The position numbers and the translations under genes were made by a program. From Calliopum simillimum (taxonomy: Eukaryota; Arthropoda; Insecta; Diptera; Lauxaniidae), in NCBI GenBank assembly GCA_951812925.1, contig OX638368.1, forward strand, positions 69,030,569 to 69,094,568: a stretch of DNA of 64,000 nucleotides. The letters are read 5' to 3'. This document shows positions 21,952 through 33,795 of this stretch, piece by piece. Positions within the stretch are counted from its first letter, which is position 1. Each line of letters starts with the position of its first letter. The notes under the pieces were generated by a model, which was not told the DNA's origin, made no database searches, and saw only the letters and a list, made by a program, of their open reading frames with translations.

Positions 21952-22882
21952 TATACCCTACACCCAGGGTATATTCACTTTGTCCTTCCGTTTGTAACGC
22001 AGAGAAGGAGGCGTGGCAGATATAGAAAAGTATATATATTCTTGATCAGCGTCACCTCCTGAGTCGATATAGCCATGTCCGTCTGTCTGGCTGGGTGGCT
22101 GGCTGGCTGGGTGGCTGGCTGGCTGTGTGTTGAAATACACTTTTTGGGAAAACTGAGCAAGATAATTCAATGAAATTTGGTACACTGCCTTCGTCGCCAA
22201 AGTTAGCTCGGGGGATTGAAAATGAGCGAAATCGGTCCACGGACACGCCTACCGCCCATACAAAAAATATATTCACAATGCAATTTTAGGAGTGTTTTTC
22301 ACGACAGTGCAACCAAAATACGCATAAATACTAAAAATTGTAAGTGCAAGCTCTGAGAAAAAACTGAGCGAATTCGGACAAGAGGGCGTGGCACCTCCCA
22401 TATAAGCAAATGCTTAAAAACGCTATACTGAAAGCGTTTTTTGAGATATTCGAACCAAATTTTACTGAGACACTACGAATCATAAATGAAAGCTCTCAAC
22501 AAAAATTGGGTGAAATTGGACAAGGGGGCGTGGTACTTCCCACATACGCAAACGTTTCAAAATGCTATACTGAAACAGTTTTTTGAGATAATCCAACTAA
22601 ACTTCACTCAAATACTAAATACTATAAATGCACGCTCTAAGCTAAAACTAGACGAACTCGGACAAGAGGGCGTGGCACCTCCTATATAAGCAAAAGCTTC
22701 AAAACGCTTTACTGAAAAAGTTTTTCACTCAGACACTAAAAACTATAAATGCAAGCTCTGAACAAAAACTGGGTGAACTCGGACAAGAGGGCGTAGCACC
22801 TCCCATATGAGCTTAATTTGAAAAATACTGCAGTGTAGGGTATTTAATGTTTGGCCAGGCCAAATTTTACACCCTTACTAGT
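21952..22882 (+). mobile_element. Helentron of the mini-me/DINE-1 type, copy 1
   Basis: The 5' end carries CCCTACACCCAGGG. The mini-me core TATATATTCTTGATCAGCGT (22031-22050), then GAGTCGATATAGCCATGTCC, is followed by the GTCTG/GGCTGG microsatellite (22078-22131). Four internal units with GGGCGTGGCACCTCCCATAT-like words follow. The 3' end ACCCTTACTAGT carries a CTAGT terminus. These are diagnostic features of fly non-autonomous Helentrons. No Rep/Hel gene. Confidence 0.9.
22078..22131 (+). repeat. GTCTG/GGCTGG microsatellite of the mini-me core
   Basis: Tandem CTGG(G/C)TGG units after CCATGTCCGTCTGTCT. mini-me elements are known to seed such microsatellites at this position. The copy at 34340-34372 is shorter. 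Confidence 0.8.
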
Positions 22883-23070
22883 TTTTCATTACTTTAAAAT
22901 AATTTTCGCAGACATACACCCATCAAGTCTGCATCGATTCAGGAGGTGACATACATACATACATGATTCCTTCTCAAAATGAATATTCCCTGGTTGTAGA
23001 GTATCATTAAGCTTTATTATTTGCTTTCTTTGCCTGTTTGATCATATGATAGAAATATATTTTACCATAA

Positions 23071-23885
23071 GGCTGTGATCATCTCACTTTTTTCGAAATT
23101 TGCAGTTGGGTTCTCTGATTTTTATAAAAATTCACAGAGATGTTGTAAGTGCTTAGCAGGGAGACCTCTCATTATTAGTTTTGCGAAAATTGATTTTTAA
23201 GATTTTTCAAAAGATAGCCGTCATTTCGTCAATACTTATTTTTATGATTCATATAGGAAATATTGGTTCTTTTGGTATAGCTTCTATTTTCTAAGTAATG
23301 GAAGTTATATCCTTGTGCTTTGAAATTTTTTTTTTGGCCACCTAGTGGGTGTAAATGAAAGCACAAAACAAAGTTAAAAAAATTGTCACGTGACTTTTTA
23401 GAAAAAAAGTTCCTGTGGCCCTCGCAGCCATTTAGCGCAAAACAAGTCTTCTACAAAATGTTTGTATTTCATTCACCTTTTTGTAAAAAAAAAATAAAAA
23501 AATAAAAAGAACATTATTTTGAGATAATCAACTTTTAAGATTTTTCAAAAAATGACCGCCATTTTGTAAATTTTCAAAATTTTCCAATTTTAAAAATGGA
23601 AAATAAATTAACGTTTAAAATGCTTCAAGAATCCGAAAACAAAAAATTAAAAAGTTTATTTTTGACAAAATGGCGGGACTTAGAAAAAAAAATTGCATCG
23701 ATTTTTCGCAAAAACACCACTTGAACACTCTGAAGTTCCATGCCCATAGCTTGGAAAAAAAATTATTTTTCGCAAAACTAATAATGAGAGGTCTCCATGC
23801 TAAGCACTTAGAACATCTCTGTGAATTTTTATAAAAATCAGAGAACCCAACTGCAAATTTCGAAAAAAGTGAGATGATCACAGCC
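23071..23885. mobile_element. 815 bp palindromic element
   Basis: GGCTGTGATCATCTCACTTT and its inverse form the ends; the arms match for about 140 bp. ATAA lies on both flanks (23067-23070, 23886-23889). Non-coding. Confidence 0.8.
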
Positions 23886-24059
23886 ATAAGTAGCTTTTCA
23901 ATTGTAAGCCCAAACGGTTTTAAGGCAGAATTAAAAATAACACTAAATATAGTAAAACTAAGCTCAATTAATATGTTGTAAATATAAATTTACTGAGTAA
24001 TTGAAAGATTTTAAGCATCTTGGTTTTTTGCAGTATTATCAATATAGACATATATACAT

Positions 24060-25906
24060 TAGAGCGCCCACAAGATATATGAAATGTGCAAATTTGTGAA
24101 TTTGTTTGCTCCCCGTCCATTTTCTGAAATTAGAAGTAAAAAATAAGATCTCAAAAAAAAATTTGGAATCGGTGGTGGAAAAAACCCAGCCGGTTTTCGA
24201 TCAAAGGTCGAAAAATTGACTAAAAAAAGGGAAGTCGCTTTGACTGCCCGTTACTTCAAAACTGTTAATTTTTTCATAATATTTTCAAGTCAACTTTTGT
24301 AGAGCATGACTAGGTCAACATTATTTCCTAAAAAGTTTTGGTCCAAAAATTAAATTTGTTGTTGTTTCGGTACAGAAACTTCAATTTATTAAGAAAATTT
24401 TCATGACTTTTTCTCTATAAATTGTTTTTTTGTAATTTTCAAAGGGCGGAATATTTGTTCTGGAATTCTTATATTGCATGGGATTAAATGTTGATTAATT
24501 CAACAAAAAAAAATTATTTAAAAATATTAAGTTTCAAGGCATGGAGACGGTCTCAATGTTGGAAAAAAATTAGTATTCTAATCTTTTTTATTTTAATCGC
24601 TACTTTCTTGGATGCAACAAAATGCATTTTTAGTTGGTATTAAATGCATCATTTAGAACTGCTTTTTGCCTTCAATTTGAGCTATGAAATAGGATTGTGC
24701 GACTTTTTTCAAGAAGTTATGATCATTTTAAAATGACATCATGAAAGTTAAAAATCATGTATGGATTTTCTATAGCAATTACCATATTACTATATCTTTT
24801 ATAATGTTATTTTAAAATGGTCATAACTTTTTAAAGAAAAATCATACAAGACCATTCTGTAACTTATTTTGAAGAAAAAAAACAGTACTAAGTGACGCAT
24901 TTAATAAAACAGACCAAAACGATTTTGTGCGTGTTATTCAACCTCAAAAATCGTGTTTTTTTAACATCAGGGGTGAGATATCTCACAAACCATAAGTGAT
25001 ACAGCAACTTCGCGTCCAATTTCGAATTCAGCATTAATAACTACATCTAAAATGACTATTTTGGTTTTGGTTTGTAGTCGTTTTTTTTAAATACCGTTTT
25101 TCGACCTCATTTTAAAAACCATGCCATGAACCGATTTTGAAAACTTTTTTTTCTTATTCAGTAAATACTCAGGTGCAATTTCACATTTTTGTGCAGTTTT
25201 TGACAACTTGATTGAAATTTTTTCCTGAGCTGCGTGCACGAAATTCGAAATTTTCGATTATATCTGCTGGAACAGCCCAAAAACGCACTAAAACGAAAAT
25301 AAATGCTGTTTTCGTGTTCAGCAATCCCAAATTAGTTTAGAAAATATGACTACTAAAATGGTTTCTTACCAAATTAAAAATTAAGAAGAAAAAATAAAAA
25401 AATAAATTTTTTTTTCTTAACTTTGAAACAGGCTCCATTTCTTAAAAACTAATATTTTTTTAAAATTTTTCTTTTAAATTAATCAACATTTAATTCCGTA
25501 CAATATGAAAATTCCAAAACAAATATTTCACTCTTTGAAAGTTACAAAAAACCAATTTATAGAAAAAGTCATGAAAATTTTCTTAAAAAAGTTAAGTTTT
25601 TGTACGGAAACAACAACAAATTTAATTTTTGGACCAAAACTTTTTAAGAAGATAATGTTGACCTAGTCATGTTCTACAAAAGTTGTCTTGAAAATATTAT
25701 GAAAAAATTAATAGTTTTGAAGTAACGGGCAGTCAAAGTGACTTGCCTTTTTTAAGTCAATTTTTCGACCTTTGATCGAAAACCGGCTGGGTTTTTTCCA
25801 CTACCGATTTCAAATTTTTTTTTGAGATTTTATTTTTTTGACCTCTAATTTCAGGAAATGGACGGGGAGCAAGCAAAATCAGAATTTTGCACATATGGGC
25901 GCTCTA
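24060..25906. mobile_element. hAT-like foldback element, 1.85 kb
   Basis: Ends TAGAGCGCCCA and its inverse fit the hAT TAGNG terminus. A perfect 8 bp duplication ATATACAT flanks it (24052-24059, 25907-25914). Almost the whole element is one palindrome with a centre near 25000. No transposase. Confidence 0.9.
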
Positions 25907-25914
25907 ATATACAT

Positions 25915-26374
25915 ACATCCGAAAATCAGTTATGTCATTGAAATTTAATAATGAAAGCAATTATCAATATGCATTGACTTCTTTTATAATTAGTGGATTT
26001 GAAAAATCAAAAGTTTGCACCAAAAAGTTTCCAAAAAAAAAAAGTTAAGTGAAAAGTAGTTTTAGCAGAACCAGTATAAGTTGGAAACGCTTGGATGTAT
26101 ATTAAAAACTTTAGTGTCATATGAAAGCTATTTCAATAAGCTTTAAAAATGTTGTGCTAAAGTGTTTAATTTGTCAAACGTTATTTATAATTATTCATTT
26201 ATACATTAGTACTCCCTAGTAAAAAGTTGAGGAGTAAATTTAAGAAATAAAAGTGAACAAACTCGCTCCCAACTTATTGCCGATTACATAATTTTTCCAG
26301 TGAATTTTCCCTTTCCACGAAATTCTTTTTGCGATTGCAAACCAGGGAGTTAGCGATTAAATTCTCGAGAATAT
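25915..26374. other. Spacer downstream of the transposase pseudogene
   Basis: AT-rich. On the minus strand it would be the 3' flank of the transposase-like gene. No terminus recognised. Confidence 0.35.
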
Positions 26375-29253
26375 TTATTTACGATAAGGCCCTCTATCTT
26401 TCTGTAAGTCTATATTTTTATTAAGCGGTTCTAGAGTTCCGCATATTCTCATGTCATTTCGTTTGTCCCAACAATTTTCAACACCTAATGTTCGACAAAA
26501 CCATATATAATGATTAGTTGTATATTCTATAGCCCCTACTAATTCAAATCGTCTATTTTGAATATTTAAATTAGTTGGAAAGCTTGTTAGGGGGAATGAG
26601 TAATTTTTAAATTGATTTTCCACATCTATAAATATGTATTCTCCAACTAATACCTTTTTATAACATGAATGATTTTTACAGTTTTTACAAAATAGTTTGT
26701 CTTTTGTTAATGTATTACATATATATGTTTCTAAACTTGAAAAATCGTTTTTAAAAAAATTTTCATCCGGAAGTTCAAAAACTTTTTTTGAAATATATTT
26801 CGTTTTAGATTTTGGACAATTTTTACATGATATAATTTCTACACCTGCTCCAATACTGCAATTACATAGCTTTCTGAACAACGAGTTTGTATTATCCTCA
26901 CAGTTTAAATATGTGTTATTAGATACGCAGTTTTGACACCTATGGTCTTTACAGCTATCATAGTCACCTAAACACTTATATGCTTGATACAAGATCTGCG
27001 ATCGTAGTTTGTACACATCTGCAGTTGGTCCTTTTTGGGAATACTCATATACAAAATTAAAGAAATCTAAAGGATCATCTGTTTTTATTTCGTTCACTAA
27101 ATCTTTAAATGTTTTAATGCTTTCGTATCCTTTTCTAAAAATTTCTTATATGGCATCTAATGGACAACTTTTTTGTAATGCAATTGTTTTCGAACAAATT
27201 TGTACGGCGATACATAAAATAAAATTTTTTAAAATTTTTTTACAATTTGGAAATTTTCTTGGTGTTTGTTGTTTTAGTTGAAAATCCGGATTTTTTGTTA
27301 GGTATTTTCCTCTTTTTTTACCTAATTTTTTTATAGGCAACTTTACTGTCTGATTTCGTTTTTTCGTTTGACCACAATCTATTGAATAATTTTGGGCTTT
27401 GCTTATGCAGGTATCGCCATTGTCTTCTGATTTATTTTAATGTGAATACATTTCAACTGCTGAAGAATCTGACGGAAGTTCTTCAGGCACATCCACTGCA
27501 GAACCTTTATTCCTCCAATTTTCAATTGCTGAAACATGATCAAAGTTGAAATATGGTGTTCGTCTGTTAGGTTTGCTATTTACAGTTTTTTCAAACTCGG
27601 CATAGGATTTGAGCATATCTCCTTCAATTGCGCTGCAGTGGAAAGAAAAAAACTTGTCAATTCTCATAGAGTTTTGCTTATTTCCATCAGTTCAGATTTA
27701 ATATCAGCAAAATATTTTTCTGATCTTGACGACGTTGGTACATCTACGTAATCTCGGAAGTGCTTCATCATAACATTTGTCCATGTTGGAAAAGTCAACA
27801 TTAGATCAAAAATATTTTTGAAAATCGCCTCCGAATAATACACGTTAGAAGATTGCGACCCAGTTTGTTCAGTTTGTTCGACTTCTGGAATAAGTTTTTC
27901 TAAAAACTTTTTCATGACTGTATGTCCGTCTGAGTGTCGTTCCTGATAATTAGTTTTATCTGTTGTGGTGATGTTGCTTAAAACTTCATTTATATCATCA
28001 AAACTATGAGTTTCAATTAACATAAAAAGTTTTTTTTTTGTCTTCAATGCTTCACTGGTGACTGTTTTTTGTTTGGTAACTTGAAAAATAAGCTTGCCAA
28101 CTGCAACAAATTCTGAAAAATCTTGGATTTTCGTCATATATCCAATTACCATCAAGTAAAACTCTTTAATTTTTCTTCCTTCGGTGGATGATTCCCAGCA
28201 TTTCCATTGAGCAGCAGATCTAATCAAGTGGGATATGTCACTCCTTATATAACACTTAAGGTCAATTCCAGTAACAGCATCCAATAAAATTAATAGGCAC
28301 GTTTCATTGTACTTTTCAAAAGTGCAGAAGTTAAAAGCCGAAGAAACTGCATTTTGTAAGGCTTTACTTCGATCCAGTATTACACTCAGGGGAATTTTAG
28401 CACCAGATCTAATCCACTCTTGAAGGCAGTATGTGTAGAAATTAGCATCTTGTTTTTCCGTTAAGATTTGAGCCAAGGGAACAACAAGATTTATAATATT
28501 ACATACTATTTATAAAAGAAATATTGCTGAGCTTTCATTATTACACCTTTGAATTTTCTCAGCAACACCGCCAGTGGCATCAATGGATAACGTTGTCTTT
28601 TTGTTGCACTGAATTTTATTGTGCAGAGCTATCTGATGTTTTGACCAGTACATGATGTGACATTTGTCATATCCTATATCTTTAACATACTTCCTTTTTT
28701 CAGGGTGCACTTTCATCTCAGTTAGAGATGCCCAAACTGTTGACCGTTTGAGAATACCAAGCTTTTGGTCTTTAATTTCTTGTCTTGACAGTCGCAAGGC
28801 ATTTCCAGTAGGAATGTGGCCAGGTATAGGATTTCCAATTTTCATAAATTTTTTGCACAAATCTCGGCCCACTGTTTTTGCAAATTTCGATTCTAGCTGT
28901 TGCAAAATTTTTCTCCTGTAGTTTCCAGCTAATCGACTTTTTTTGAAGTGAACTCTATTTTCCCGATTTAAAACTTCACAAAAAACTTCGACGGCATTTC
29001 CCGGAACTGGTTCGAATGGTATATAACAAAAAAGAGAAGCTTTACAATCATTGCAATAACCAACAATTTCTATGAAATTCTTTTTCTTTTGGATGTAATT
29101 TTTTCTTGCGGTTGTCCTTTTTATACAAAAACTGCAATTAAATTTTTTCAGTTTCCAGATAGCAAATATTATTGCATTATTAATTTCTTTGTCGAAAGTC
29201 AGAACAGTTCTTTTGGATAATTTATGTTGTTTTACTGTTTTACTGCAAAACAC
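26375..29253 (-). pseudogene. Transposase-like protein with ubiquitin-hydrolase-like C-terminal domain (broken)
   Basis: One long coding remnant of about 950 codons. Segment 1 (29253-28510) has CxxC pairs in the N-terminus (NCSFCIKRT, GYCNDCKASLFC), a basic middle and LSIDATGGVAEKI near its end. After a frameshift near 28500, segment 2 (28476-27664) continues LTEKQDANFYTYCLQEWIRS and has VILDRSKALQNAVSSAF. The two conserved Asp contexts look like the first two acids of a DDE/RNase H fold. After another frame change near 27660 and stops near 27434 and 27143, segment 3 carries TIALQKSCPLDAI (candidate catalytic Cys), two CxxC pairs (SCKNC, FCKNC), then RRFELVGAIEYTTNHYIWFC (candidate catalytic His), the layout of a USP/UCH-type peptidase. 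Only two frameshifts and two stops are present, so decay is recent. The family is unassigned; a MULE-like or KDZ-like origin is possible. Confidence 0.6.
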
Positions 29254-31398
29254 TTATGTAAGTGTATGAAAGATTGATTTCCTTAAGAATTTTCTTTTAA
29301 AAATATTTAACACAATAAAAGTTATGCGTGATTTAAAATTTTTCAGCCGGAAAACTTTGGTGGAAAATTGTGGGAAAACTGAGAGAAGTAGAAAAGCGTG
29401 GTAACTTGAGGAAACTTAAGGAAAGTAAAGACTAAAGTCTGCTTTTGTTTTCATTGAAAAATATTGAATAATAACAAAGTTATGAGAAATTTACTGAATT
29501 TCAGGCAGAAAAATTCGATTAAAAATTACGGGTGAAATTCGAAGAGTGGAAAATGATATAGTTATTTAGGGAAAATTGAAAACTTATTTTGAGAAGGTGG
29601 AAAACTTATTTTCTTAAGTTTTTCTGTAAAAATACCTATTAACAAATAAAGTTAGTGGAATAAAAACTGTTATAACATCTTAGCCTACAAGTATGCAATA
29701 GTTGCAAAAACTTGATTGTGTGAATATTTTTCTCTCGGAAAATTTTGATTGAAAATTGTGGGAAACCTGAGAAGAGAGGAAAAATTCGGAAAATGCAAAA
29801 CACTTAAGTGTATGGAAGATTGATTTCCTCAAGAATTTTCTTTCAAAAATATTTAACACAATCAAAGTTATGCGTGATTTAAGATTTTTCAGCCGGAAAA
29901 CTTTGGTGGAAAATTGTGGGAAAACTGAGGGAAGTAGAAAAGCGTGGTAACTTGAGAAAACTTAAAGAAAGTAAAGACTAAAATCTGCTTTTATTTTCAA
30001 TGAAAAATATTGAATAATAACAAAGTTATGAGAAATTTAATGAATTTCATGTAGAAAAGTTCGTTTGAAAACTATGGAAAAACTTCCCTAAGGAAAATGA
30101 TATGCTTTGAGAAAATTGAAAACTTATTTTCTTAAGTTTTTCTGTAAAAATATCTATTAACAAATAAAGTTAGTGGAATAAAAACTGTTTTAAAATTTTA
30201 GCCTACAAGTATGCAATAGTTGCGAAAACTTGATTGTGTGAATATTTTTCTCTCGGAAAATTTTGATTGAAAATTGTGGGAAACCTGAGAAGAGAGGAAA
30301 AATTCGGAAAATGCAAAACTTTTAAGTGTATGGAAGATTGATTTCCTCAAGAATTTTCTTTCAAAAATATTTAACACTATCAAAGTTATGCTTGATTTAA
30401 GATTTTTCAGCCGGAAAATTTTGGTGGAAAATTGTGGGAAAACTGAGAGAAGTAGAAAAGCGTGGTAACTTGAGGAAACTTAAGGAAAGTAAAGACTAAA
30501 GTCTGCTTTTGTTTTCATTGAAAAATATTGAATAATAACAAAGTTATGAGAAATTTACTGAATTTCAGGCAGAAAAATTCGATTAAAAACTACGGGTGAA
30601 CTTCGAAGAGTGGAAAATGACATAGTTATTTAGGGAAAATTGAAAACTTATTTTGAGAAGGTGGAAAACTTATTTTCTTAAGTTTTTCTGTAAAAATATC
30701 TATTAACAAATAAAGTTAGTAGAATAAAAACTGTTTTAAAATTTTAGCCTACAAGTATGCAATAGTTGCAAAAACTTGATTGTCTGAATATTTTTCTCTT
30801 GGAAAATTTTGATTGAAAATTGTGGGAAGCCTGAGAAGAGAAGAAAAATTCGGAAAATGCAAAACACTTAAGTGTATGGAAGATTGATTTCCTCAAAAAT
30901 TTTCTTTCAAAAATATTTAACACAATCAAAGTTATGCTTGATTTAAGATTTTTCAGCCGGAAAATTTTGGAGGAAAATGATATGTTTTGAGAAAATTGAA
31001 AACTTATTTAGAGAATGTTGAAAACTTATTTTCTTAAATTTTTCTGTAAAAATATCCAGTAACAAATAAATTTAGTGGAATAAAATTTGTTATAACATTT
31101 TAGCCTACAAGTATGCAATAGTTGCAAAAACATGATTGTCTGAATATTTTTCTCTCGGAAAATATTGATTGAAAATTGTGGGAAACCTAAGAAGAGCGGT
31201 AAAATTCGGAAAATGCAAAACACTAAAGTGTATGGAAGATTGATTTCCTCAAGAATTTTCTTTCAAAAATATTTAACACAATCAAAGTTATGCGTGATTT
31301 AAGATTTTTCAGCCTGAAAACTTTGTTGGAAAATTGTGGAAAAACTGAGGGAAGTAGAAAAGCGTGGTAAGTTAAGATAGATTGAGGAAAAAAAAGTA

Positions 31399-32611
31399 AG
31401 GGAATGTCGTCAAGGTTGGGACGGGTTTTGTTTTTGGTCAGTGGTTTTGAAACGGATCGAAAAATTATTAATTTAAAAAAACCAATAAAAAGGTATATTC
31501 ATCGGCTACAACTTTTTCATAGAAAGTTATTTGATATCGTGATCAGATCAAAAGTTATAGCCATTTTAATGAAGACAACTTTTTTTGCCGAAAAAAAATT
31601 TGTCGTATAAGTTGGGACACTTTCAAAAATCACAAAGTGAGCCAAAAAGTATAGTTAATCTGCATGATATTATTTTTATTAGAACATTTATTCAAACGTC
31701 ATATTTCAAAGAAACAATTTGGGTAAAAATATATAATATTCCGCCTAATATGATTCGCAGTTTGTACAGGTGAAGAAACTGTTCCGCATATTTTATTTTT
31801 AAGGTACTTCTTGTGCGAGACAAAAGATACTATCAACGGATTGGCGTGCGAAGCAACTCTTTTAACCAGCTTTAACAATGCATCGTCATCAATGGTTGAA
31901 ATGTCCTTAATTTTATCATTTAATTTTTGGGAATACCCCGCCAAACTGCATTTTGGGATTTTATGGGCTTTTCTGGTGGATCAAATGCCTTAACCAATTT
32001 TATTTCCTTGATTTCTGCGACCAATGAATTGAAATCAATAACTCCACGATCGGTTTTTCGGGCGTTAATGAACTCATTTCACATAAATGCGTCACAATCT
32101 TCAAAAATTCATTAATAAATGCCTTTTAATTATTATAAATACAATTGCATTCATCAAATAGTGTAAAAATATAATTTAAATGGTATCGCAATGCCTTGGA
32201 ATAAAAAAATGTTCTGTCTACGACATGAGTGTCCCAACCTTTACAAAGTTGCCATTTCGTGAAAGCCCAAAAATAATATATGCCACAACAATACATTTCA
32301 ATCACTCTTTCACGCAATGAAAATACACTGAATACAAGACACATTGAACACACTTACACGAAATAATTGGTTTAAGTTCGGCAAAATACGAACACGCAGA
32401 AACTATCGAAAAGATCTTTTTGATATGACAATTTACTCTTTGTTTGGAATGGATATAAGCAAGAGTTGTTCTTCGATCTTTTGCACATGAAACGTTAGGT
32501 TATAAACAGACTTTACTTCGACAGTTGAAACATAGGTGTCGCCAGTATTGAAAATTCAAGAAAAACGGCTGTCCCAACTTATACGGCGTCCCAACCTATA
32601 CGACATTCCCC
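31399..32611. mobile_element. pogo-like element, 1.2 kb, TA duplication
   Basis: Left end AGGGAATGTCGTC and right end GACATTCCCC (inverse), each flanked by TA (31397-31398, 32612-32613). Subterminal words CCCAACCT / AGTTGGGAC recur at both ends. Same terminal family as 5570-12049, but the interiors differ. Confidence 0.85.
31744..32110 (-). pseudogene. Coding remnant in the 1.2 kb pogo-like element
   Basis: The minus strand is open over two joined frames: NARKTDRGVIDFNSLVAE through KAFDPPEKPIKS, then, after a frame change near 31935, KLNDKIKDISTIDDDALLK and HANPLIVSFVSHKKYLKN. Codon composition looks protein-like, and it sits where a transposase C-terminus is expected. No domain recognised. 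Confidence 0.45.
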
Positions 32612-33356
32612 TAAATTTTCATTTTTAATTTCATAAAATAATGTTGAAGATTAACAAAGTTATGAAAAATTCAATGAATTTAAGCCAGAAAAGTTCGATT
32701 AGAAACTATGGGAAAAGTTTGAAGAGAGGAAAATGAGTTATTTTGAGGAAATTAAAAATTAACTTCCCTAAGTTTTCTTTAAAAATATTTAATTTTTAAG
32801 ATTAAATGCAACAGCAAAGTTATAGGTATAGTATTACTGTTCACCCAAAATGTATGCAATAGCAGCAAAACTTTGATTATCTGAATATCTTGATTGTGGA
32901 AAACTTTAATGGAAAATTGAGGGAAAACTATATGGAGATGAAAATTGGGTTTGCTTGAGGAAACTTAGAGATATTCAGGATTTATTTTTACGAGTAGATG
33001 CTGCAGCAAATTTTGAATAATAGTAACGTTATAAGTAGTATAACAATCATGTGTTCAGCCGGAAAGTATTTTCAGCTTTGATGGAAAATTGTGGAAAAAC
33101 TGGCAGTAAGAGTGAAATATAGAAACTTGAGGAAACTTAAAGAAGCTTAAAGTCAATTTCCTCAAGAACTTTTAGTCAAAATTATTCAAAAATAACATAA
33201 TTATAGATATTTCAACTTTTTTCAGCCGGAAAATTTTGATGGAAAATTGTGGGAAAACTAGTGGGAAAATTTAAGTAATGAAACTTGAGGAAATGATGTT
33301 CTTTAAAATGTGTTTGATTTTAGTTTGAAAAAGTCTTTTTTGAAGATGTAAAAATT

Positions 33357-33477
33357 ATCCGGCTGGGCACATTGAAGTGCACAATGATTCTATGTAATGG
33401 CGCAAGAGCATTTGTATGTCAAATTCTGTTTGGACAACATTTGCTTAATATACAAATTTAATACCTATTCATATCAT
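33357..33477. other. Junction between satellite and tRNA-like unit
   Basis: CCGGCTGGGCACATTGAAG resembles the inverse of CATGTGCTCAGCCGG at 13774-13790, supporting inverted symmetry of the two arms. CACAATGATTC also recurs. Confidence 0.4.
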
Positions 33478-33590
33478 CGGGCGTTGGTGTAGCGGTCTAA
33501 AGGGTTGGTAAATGTAAGAAAAAATATCTAGCACGCGGAGGGTCGTGGATTCAAATCCTGGCGCGGCCAGTTTTTTTTTCTTTTTTTTAA
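33478..33590 (+). pseudogene. tRNA-derived element (tRNA-Leu/Ser-like), with T-rich tail
   Basis: TGGTGTAGCGGTCTAAAGG (33485-33503) fits the A box of a class II tRNA, and GGATTCAAATCC (33547-33558) fits a B box. The 43 bp between them is long, as in tRNAs with a large variable arm. The acceptor stem does not pair. A T-rich tract follows at once, so Pol III would stop there. Confidence 0.6.
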
Positions 33591-33795
33591 TTTTATTGAA
33601 AAAACGCTTACCGCAACATTACAAATAAGCGCTTTAAAAACTCTTTTTTGGTAAGGTTGCGGTAGGCTTTTGCTCACTTACATCCTATGACATGCAATGT
33701 TAAAAAGAAAGTATTGTTCTTACGGAGCGGAAGCGCTTATTGGTGAAAAGGATGCACATCAGAAGGGTTTTTGAAGCACTTCTTTTCCCCTTGGG
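33591..33795. other. Right terminal segment of the 20.5 kb element
   Basis: Holds an inverted pair TTACCGCAAC (33610) / GGTTGCGGTA (33654) forming a small hairpin, and the right terminus at 33783-33795. Confidence 0.5.

Larger units (their letters stand above)
29252..33356 (+). repeat. Satellite DNA, right arm, with higher-order repeats
   Basis: Higher-order units of about 518-546 bp, each of three diverged monomers of about 175 bp, start near 29303, 29821, 30337, 30883 and 31242. The word ATTGATTTCCTCAAGAATTT marks each start. Monomers share CAGCCGGAAAA, GAAAATTGTGGGAAAAC and a TTGAGGAAA motif. A pogo-like element (31399-32611) splits it; 32614-33356 continues it. The orientation is opposite to 13776-19140. 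Confidence 0.9.
13287..33795. mobile_element. 20.5 kb element with inverted satellite arms and a transposase-like core
   Basis: The left terminus CCCAAGAGGAAAAA is matched in inverse by the right terminus CCCAAGGGGAAAA. PLE-B at 53970-53990 is uninterrupted at the corresponding point, and joining the flanks restores it with only TT shared, so the outer edges are exact. Inside, the satellite reads minus on the left (about 13776-19140) and plus on the right (29252-33356). The core (19.2-29.2 kb) holds several palindromic elements and a transposase/peptidase pseudogene transcribed away from the right arm. The layout resembles the Foldback/NOF elements of Drosophila. The arms may alternatively have been gained by recombination. 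Confidence 0.55.

Noticed and set aside
29680..30929. Repeated 61-codon minus-strand proteins
   Set aside because: These three near-identical frames are satellite monomers read in the wrong context, repeating with the 518-546 bp satellite period.
33478..33590. Functional tRNA gene
   Set aside because: A and B boxes are present, but the acceptor stem does not pair and no sound anticodon arm can be folded. It is treated as tRNA-derived.
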